Shown here: positions 57,360-64,000 of the stretch, one piece after another
How positions within the stretch are numbered: the stretch's first letter is position 1
Layout of the letters: each line of letters starts with the position of its first letter
Origin: Salticus scenicus
Lineage: Eukaryota; Arthropoda; Arachnida; Araneae; Salticidae
DNA length: 64,000 nucleotides
Direction: 5' to 3'
Assembly (NCBI GenBank): GCA_963930645.1
Contig: OZ005662.1
Location: 99,246,436 to 99,310,435 of the forward strand
Made by a program: the position numbers and the translations under genes
The notes under the pieces: generated by a model
Databases searched by the model: none
Told to the model about the DNA's origin: nothing
The model's input: the letters and a program-made list of their open reading frames with translations, nothing else

Positions 57360-59640
57360 CATATTTTCAATGCTTTAATGGCATTGTTTTGAGAAAAAGA
57401 TTTATATATATATATATATATAAGGCTGTGAGCGTGTAAAAATTTTCTTTTTAAGCGATGGCATTTAAGAAATTCCTGAATAGACAACAATTAATGCTAA
57501 AAATAAAAACATTGTTCTAAATAATTAAAACTAAAACAATCTATTGAATTTTATAATTAAAATAAAAACAGAGCAACAATGGATAACATAAGATCATCGA
57601 TTCAGTGCTTTGAACATTTATTATCAAAAGCACTTTATCCTATGATTTTGAAGGTGTAAAATAATGTTTTAAAAGAACGATATTGTTACATTTAACAATG
57701 TCATCTGAACAAAGAAACATCATTATGAATCAACAATACCAAGGCTTCATATTGAATTTTATCATTATATAAGCATAAAATGAAACAATGGTCGAAAAAA
57801 GAATAATAAAAGTGACAATACTAATAATAATACATTGTTTCAATTCTTTAAAGGCATTGTTTAGATAAGCAGATTTTTTTATTTTAAATATATATATAAG
57901 ACTGTGTGAATGTAACAATTTTCTTTTCAATTGATTGCATTGATAAAATTCAAGAATGGTCAATAATTAATATTGAAAATAAAAACATTTTTCAGAATAC
58001 TTAATACTAAGACTGTGTACTAAACTTTATTATTAGAATGAAAACAGAGCAACAATGAATAAAAAAGAACATTGTTTCAGTGCTTCGAAAAATTATTATC
58101 AAAAGCATTTATTATATGATTTTTGCATGTAAAAATTATAATTTAAAACAACAATATTGTTAACATTTAACAAAGACATCTGAACAAAAAATCATCATTA
58201 TGAATCGATAATACCAAGGCTGCATATTGAATTTTATCATTATAAAAGAATAAAAAGCAACAATGGTCAAAATAATAAAAAATAATAGTATTTTGTTTTA
58301 ATTCTTCAATGGCATTGTTATTCTAAGCAGATTTTTATATATATATAAGGTTGTTGGTGATTAACAATTTTGTTTTAAAGCTATGACATTTATAAAATTG
58401 ACGAATGGACAACAATTAATACTGAAAACAAAAACATTGTTCTGTATATTTAATAATAAGACTGCGTAATGAATTTTATTATTAAAATAAAACAGAGAAA
58501 AAATGGATAATAAAAGACCATTGTTTCAGTGCTCCGAACATTTATTATAAGAAGCATTTTATCATATAATTTTGTGTGTGTAAAAATTTTGAATTAAAAC
58601 AACGATATTGTATACATTTAACAATGTCATGCAAACAAAAATTTTCATTATGAATCAACAATACGAAGGTAACATGTAGAATTTTATCATTAAAAAAGCC
58701 TACAGATCAACAATGGTCAAATGCTAACAATAAGAATGACAATACTAATAATAATACATTGTTTTAATGTTTCAATGACAGTAATCTGTGAAGAGTATTT
58801 TTAATGTATGGCTGCATTAATAAAGTTTATTAATGAACAATATTTAATACTGAAAATAGAAACATATTTCTCAATAGTTAATAATAAGACTGCGTACTGA
58901 CTTTTATCATTAAAAGAAAAACTCAGCAACAATGGATAAAAATAAACATTGTTTCAGTGTATCGAACAATTATTATCAAAATCATCTCTTCATATGATTT
59001 TTTGCGTGTAAAAATTATTATTTAAACAACGATATTGCTAACATTAACATTGTCATCAGAACAAAAAATTTTCATTATGAATCAACAATTCCAAATCTGC
59101 ATATTGATTTTTATCATTATAAAAGCATAAAATGCAACAATGGTCAAAATGATAATAGTAATAATATAATTTTTCAATGCTTTAATGGTATTGTTCTGAG
59201 ATGCAGTTTTTTTTTTTTTTTTTTTTTTTAATATGTATTGATGGCATTGATAAAATTCAAGACGGGACAACAATTAAAGGTGAAAATAAAAACATTGTTC
59301 TGAATAATTAATAATAAGACTGCCAATGGAATTTTATCATTAAAATAAAAACTGAGCAACAATGGATAATATAAGAACATTGTTTCAGTGCTCCAAACAT
59401 TTATTACCAAAATCATTTTTTAAAATAATTTTGTGTGTGTAAAATTTCTGTTTTAATACAACGATATTGTTAACATTTAACAAAGTCATCTGAACAAAAA
59501 ATCCTCATTATGAATTGATAATACCAAGGCAGTATATTGAATTTTATCATTATAAAAGTATAAAAAGCAACAATGGTAAAAAAAAAAAAAAATAATATTA
59601 CATTGTTTTAATTCTTCAATGCCATTGTTATTCTAAGCAG

Positions 59641-59677
<37 letters not shown>

Positions 59678-61113
59678 GTATAAAAGGTTGTTGGCGATTA
59701 ACAATTTTGTTTTGAAGCGATGAGATTTATAAAATTGAAGAATGGACAACAATTAATGCTGAAAACAAAAACATTGTTCTGTATATTTAATAATAAGACT
59801 GCATATTGAATTTCATCATTCAAATAAAACAGAGAAAAAATGGATAATAAAAGAGCATTGTTTCAGTGCTCCGAACATTTATTATCAGAAGCATTTTTTC
59901 ATATAATTTTGTGTGTGTAAAAATTTTGAATTAAAACAACGATATTGTATACATTTAACAATGTCATGCAAACAAAAATGTTCATTATGAATCAACAATA
60001 CAAAGGCCTACAAATAAAAATGGTCAAATGCTAATAATAAGAATTACAATACTAATAATAATACATTGTTTTAATAGTTCAATGACAGTAATCTGTGAAG
60101 CATATTATTTAATGTACGGATGTTTTGAAGGGATGCATTAATAAAGTTCATTAATGAACAATATTTAATACTGAAAATAGAAACATATTTCTCAATAGTT
60201 AATAATGAGACTGCGTACTGACTTTTATCATTAAAAGAAAAACTAAGCAACAATGGATAAAAATAAACATTGTTTCAGTGTATCGAACAATTATTATCAA
60301 AATCATCTCTTCATATGATTTTTTGCGTGAAAAAATTATTATTTAAACAACGATATTGCTAACATTAACATTGTCATCAGAACAAAAAATTTTCATTATG
60401 AATCAACAATTCCAAATCTGCATATTGATTTTTATCATTATAAAAGCATAAAATGCAACAATGGTCAAAATGATAATAGTAATAATATAATTTTTCAATG
60501 CTTTAATGGTATTGTTCTGAGATGCAGATTTTTTTTTTTTTTTTTTTATGTATTGATAGCATTGATAAAATTCAAGACGGGACAACAATTAAAGGTGAAA
60601 ATAAAAACATTGTTCTGAATAAGTAATAATAAGACTGCGAATGGAATTTTATCATTAAAATAAAAACTGAGCAACAATGGATAATATAAGAACATTGTTT
60701 CAGTGCTCCAAACATTTATTACCAAAATCATTTTTTAAAATAATTTTGTGTGTGTAAAAATTATGATTTAAAACAACGATATTGTTAATATTTAACACTG
60801 TCATCTGAACAAAAATCATCATTATGAATCAAAAATTCCAAGGCTACATATTGAATTTTATTATTGTAAAAGCATACGATGCAACAATGGGCAAATGTTG
60901 ACAATGATAATGACAATACTAATAATGATATTTTCTTTCAATGCTTTAATGGCATTGTTCTGAGAAGCATATTTTTTAATGTAAGGTTGTGTGCGTGTAA
61001 CAGTAATGATTTAAAAGGATGCGTTGAATTTAAAGGATGCTGAGAATAAAAACATTTTTCTGAATAATTAATACTAAGACTGTGTACTGAATTTTATTAT
61101 TAAAATAAAAACT

Positions 61114-63193
61114 GAGCAACAATGAATAAAAAAGAAAATTTTTTCAGTGTTTTGAACAATTAATATGAAAAGCATTTTTTCATATGATTTTGTGTGTGTA
61201 AAAATTATTGTGTAAAAATTATGTTTTAAAACAACGATATTGTTACTATTTATCAATGTCATTTGAACAAAATATCATAACTATGAATCAACAATACAAA
61301 GGCTGCATATGGAATTTTATCACTGTAAAAGCATAAAAAGCAACAATATTCCAAATAATATTAATAAGAATGACAATAATAATAATAATACATTGTTTCA
61401 ATACTTTGATGCCATTTCTGAGAAGTGGATTTTTTTGTATAAGGTTGTTTGCGAATAACAATTTTCTGTTAAAGCGATGGCATTGATAAATTTCATGAAT
61501 GGACAATAGTTAATGCTGAAAATAAAAACATTATTCTGAATAAGTAATAATACGACTGCGTGTTGAATTTTATCATTAAAATAAAAACTGAGCAATAATG
61601 CATAATGAAAGAACATTGATTCAGTGCACCGAACATTTATTTTCAAAATCATTTTTTCAAATAATTTTGTTCGTGTAAAAATTATGATTTAAAACAACGA
61701 TATTGATTACATTCAACAATGTTATCTGAACAAAAATCATCATTATGAATCAACTATACCAAGGCTACGTATTGGATTGTTTCATTATAAAAGAATACGA
61801 AGCAACAATGGGCAAATGAAAATTATAATAATGACAATACTAATAATAATACATTGCTTCAATACTTTAATGGCATTGATCAGAGAAGCGTATTTTTTAA
61901 TGCAAGGCTGTGTGAGTGTACGAGTTTTGTTTTAAATGGATGCATTGAAAAATTTCAAGAATGGGCAATAATTAATGCTGAATATAAAAACTTTCTTCTA
62001 AGACTCTGCTCTGAATTTTATCATTTAAAGAAAAACTGGGCAACAATTGATAAAGAAACACATTGTTTCAGTGCTTCATACAATTATTATCAAAAGCTAT
62101 TTTTCATATGATTTTGTGTGGGTAAAAATTATGTTATAAAACAACGCTATTGTTAACATTTAACAATGTAATTTCAACAAAATATCATAACTACAAATCA
62201 ACAGTACAAAGGATGCATATTTAATTTTATCATTGTAAAAGGATAAAAAGCAACAATGGTCAAAATAATAATAATGATAACACATTGTTGCAATGCGTCA
62301 ATGGCATTGTTATTCGAAGCAGATTTATATATATATAAGTTTGTGTACGATTAACTATTTTGTTTTAAAGCGATGGCATTTATAAAATTGAAGAATGGAC
62401 AACAATTAATGCTGAAAACAAAAACATTGTTCTGTATATTTAATAATAAGACTGCGTAGTGAATTTTATTATTAAAATAAAACAGAGAAACAATGGATAA
62501 TAAAAGAAAATTGTTTCAGTGCTCCGAACATTTGTTATCAAAATGATTTTTTAAAATAATTTTGTGTGTGTAAAAATTTTGAATTAAAACTACGATATTG
62601 TATACATTTAACAATGTCATGCAAACAAAAATTTTCATTATGAATCAACAATACGAAGGTAACATGCAGAATTTTATCATTAAAAAAGCCTACAGATCAA
62701 CAATGGTCAAATGCTAACAATAAAAATGACAATACTAAAAATAATACATTGTTTTAATGTTTCAATGACAGTAATCTGTGAAGAGTATTTTTAATGTATG
62801 GCTGCATTAATAAAGTTCATTAATGAACAATATTTAATGCTGAAAATAGAAACATATTTCTCAATGGTTAATAATAAGACTGCGTACTGACTTTTATCAT
62901 TAAAAGAAAAACTAAGCAACAATGGATAAAAATAAACATTGTTTAAGTGTATCGAACAATTATTATCAAAATCATCTCTTCATATGATTTTTTGCGTGTA
63001 AAAATTATTATTTATACCACGATATTGCTAACATTAACATTGTCATCAGAACAAAAAATTTTCATTATGAATCAACAATTCCAAATCTGCATATTGATTT
63101 TTATCATTATAAAAGCATAAAATGCAACAATGGTCAAAATGATAATAGTAATAATATAATTTTTCAATGCTTTAATGGTATTGTTCTGAGATG

Positions 63194-63236
<43 letters not shown>

Positions 63237-63815
63237 ATTGATGGCATTGATAAAATTCAAGAATGGACAACAATTAAAGGTGAAAATAAAAACATTGTTC
63301 TGAATAAGTAATAATAAGACTGCGAATGGAATTTTATCATTAAAATAAAAACTGAGCAACAATGGATAATATAAGAACATTGTTTCAGTGCTCCAAACAT
63401 TTATTACCAAAATCATTTTTTAAAATAATTTTGTGTGTGTAAAAATTATGATTTAAAACAACGATATTGTTAACATTTAACACTGTCATCTAAACAAAAA
63501 TCATAATTATGAATCAAAAATTCCAAGGCTACATATTGAATTTTATTATTATAAAAGCATACGATGCAACAATGGGAAAATGTTGACAATGATAATGACA
63601 ATACTAATAATGATACTTTCTTTCAATGCTTTAATGGCATTGTTCTGAGAAGCATATTTTTTAATGTAAGGCTGTGTGCGTGTAACAGTAATGTTTTAAA
63701 AGGATGCATTGATAAAGTTCAAGAATGGACAATAATTAGTGCTGAGAATAAAAACATTTTTCTGAATAATTAATACTAAGACTGTGTATTGAATTTTATT
63801 ATTAAAATAAAAACT
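61114..63815. repeat. Higher-order repeat copy 4 (six units, about 2702 bp)
   Basis: R, S, T, U, P and Q units recur in the order of copy 2, about 9.07 kb downstream of it. The S unit at about 61800-62100 and its counterparts at 49990-50300 and 52730-53040 differ at only a handful of bases over more than 250 bp. The T run of its P unit (about 63198-63232) is the longest of the array. Confidence 0.88.
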
Positions 63816-64000
63816 AAACAACAATGAATAAAAAAGAACATTTTTTCAGTGTTTTGAACAATTAATATGAAAAGCCTTTTTTTATATGATTTTGTGTGTG
63901 TAAAAATTATTGTGTAAAAATTGTGTTTTAAAACAACGATATTGTTACTATTTATCAATGTCATTTGAACAAAATATCATAACTATGAATCAACAATACA

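Larger units (their letters stand above)
47326..64000. repeat. Satellite array block IV, continuing past the window end
   Basis: About 36 units with anchors every 413-482 bp (for example 47546, 48022, 48436, 48858, 49303, 49780, 50229, 50675, 51109, 51588, 52046) run without a break to the last base. At least nine unit types can be told apart by half A signatures, such as TACGATGCAACAATGGGCAAATGTTGACAATG (Q), AATATTCCAAATAATATTAATAAG (R), ATACGAAGCAACAATGGGCAAATGAAAATTAT (S), a TTATTCGAAGCAGATTTATATATA type (T) and GACAGTAATCTGTGAAG (U). Types recur in a conserved order. Short frames of 60-108 codons recur with the units but show no sign of selection for protein. Confidence 0.95.

Noticed and set aside
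50044..62111. Recurrent 85-codon open frames (50044-50301, 52785-53042, 61854-62111) as a conserved satellite-encoded peptide
   Set aside because: They sit in equivalent S units of the higher-order repeat. The few differences among the three copies all change the amino acid (G/E, N/H/Y, T/S) and none is silent, so there is no sign of protein selection. The similarity follows from recent copying of DNA.
48594..63964. Recurrent - strand frames of 60-108 codons (hydrophobic, FYFND- and NNIVV-containing) in the satellite
   Set aside because: They occur once per unit type, have varying starts, and are translations of the AT-rich repeat without family motifs, signal peptide logic or a fixed length.
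24843..64000. CRISPR-like array
   Set aside because: Repeats are long (about 455 bp), diverged and contiguous, with no short identical repeats separated by unique spacers, and the DNA is clearly eukaryotic.
1..64000. tRNA, rRNA or snRNA genes
   Set aside because: I looked for cloverleaf-type A/B box pairs and conserved rRNA or snRNA words by eye and saw none. A covariance-model scan would be needed to exclude short RNA genes.

Overview
The window looks like heterochromatin-type DNA from an animal nuclear genome, probably an arthropod and most likely an arachnid. This assignment rests on strong AT richness, the Ty3/gypsy and BEL/Pao-like retroelements, hAT and piggyBac-type DNA transposons, and dispersed repeats of the kind seen in chelicerate genomes; it is an inference and was not tested by any search. 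I see no host protein-coding gene, tRNA, rRNA or CRISPR array. All recognisable proteins belong to transposable elements.

Layout, 1-24.8 kb: a mosaic of transposons. A nearly complete Ty3/gypsy element A (609-7591, + strand) has two 307-309 bp LTRs, a 4-bp AACT target duplication, a PBS and a PPT. It carries a broken gag-protease and an intact-looking pol with RT, RNase H and integrase. It is followed by a 978-bp hAT-like MITE with a perfect 8-bp target duplication (9033-10010), a GATGT-type minisatellite (about 11.5-11.9 kb), two copies of one piggyBac-like TTAA MITE (12470 and 19597, opposite orientation), and a 4.8-kb ZMYM1-like hAT element with TIRs and a perfect 8-bp TTTTGCGG duplication (13059-17837, transposase remnant on the - strand). 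Then come a short MITE (18464-18878), a foldback-like element with inverted clusters of a CGTGCC(C/T)TTAGCGG motif (21055-23293), and the 5' end of a BEL-like element (LTR, PBS and broken gag; 23304-24834, - strand).

Layout, 24.8-64 kb: one large satellite array whose repeat unit averages about 455 bp. Each unit is itself an ancient dimer of two related halves of about 220-235 bp. In the right part (48.6-64 kb) distinguishable monomer types recur in a fixed order, giving a higher-order repeat of six monomers (about 2.70-2.74 kb) whose copies look nearly identical to each other, while neighbouring monomers are well diverged. This is the architecture of centromeric satellites such as alphoid DNA, and it is the most interesting structure in the window. 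The array is interrupted by a decayed Ty3/gypsy element B (28411-35985, - strand, 3' LTR only), a decayed but LTR-bounded Ty3/gypsy element C (38907-44029, - strand, two 269-bp LTRs), and two unexplained non-satellite inserts (38475-38645 and about 46560-47325).

Functionally, gag, protease, RT, RNase H and integrase of each LTR element would have acted together in one replication cycle, but every copy here carries lesions. In element A the damage is limited: one in-frame stop and one 29-bp tandem duplication that moves protease and pol into different frames.
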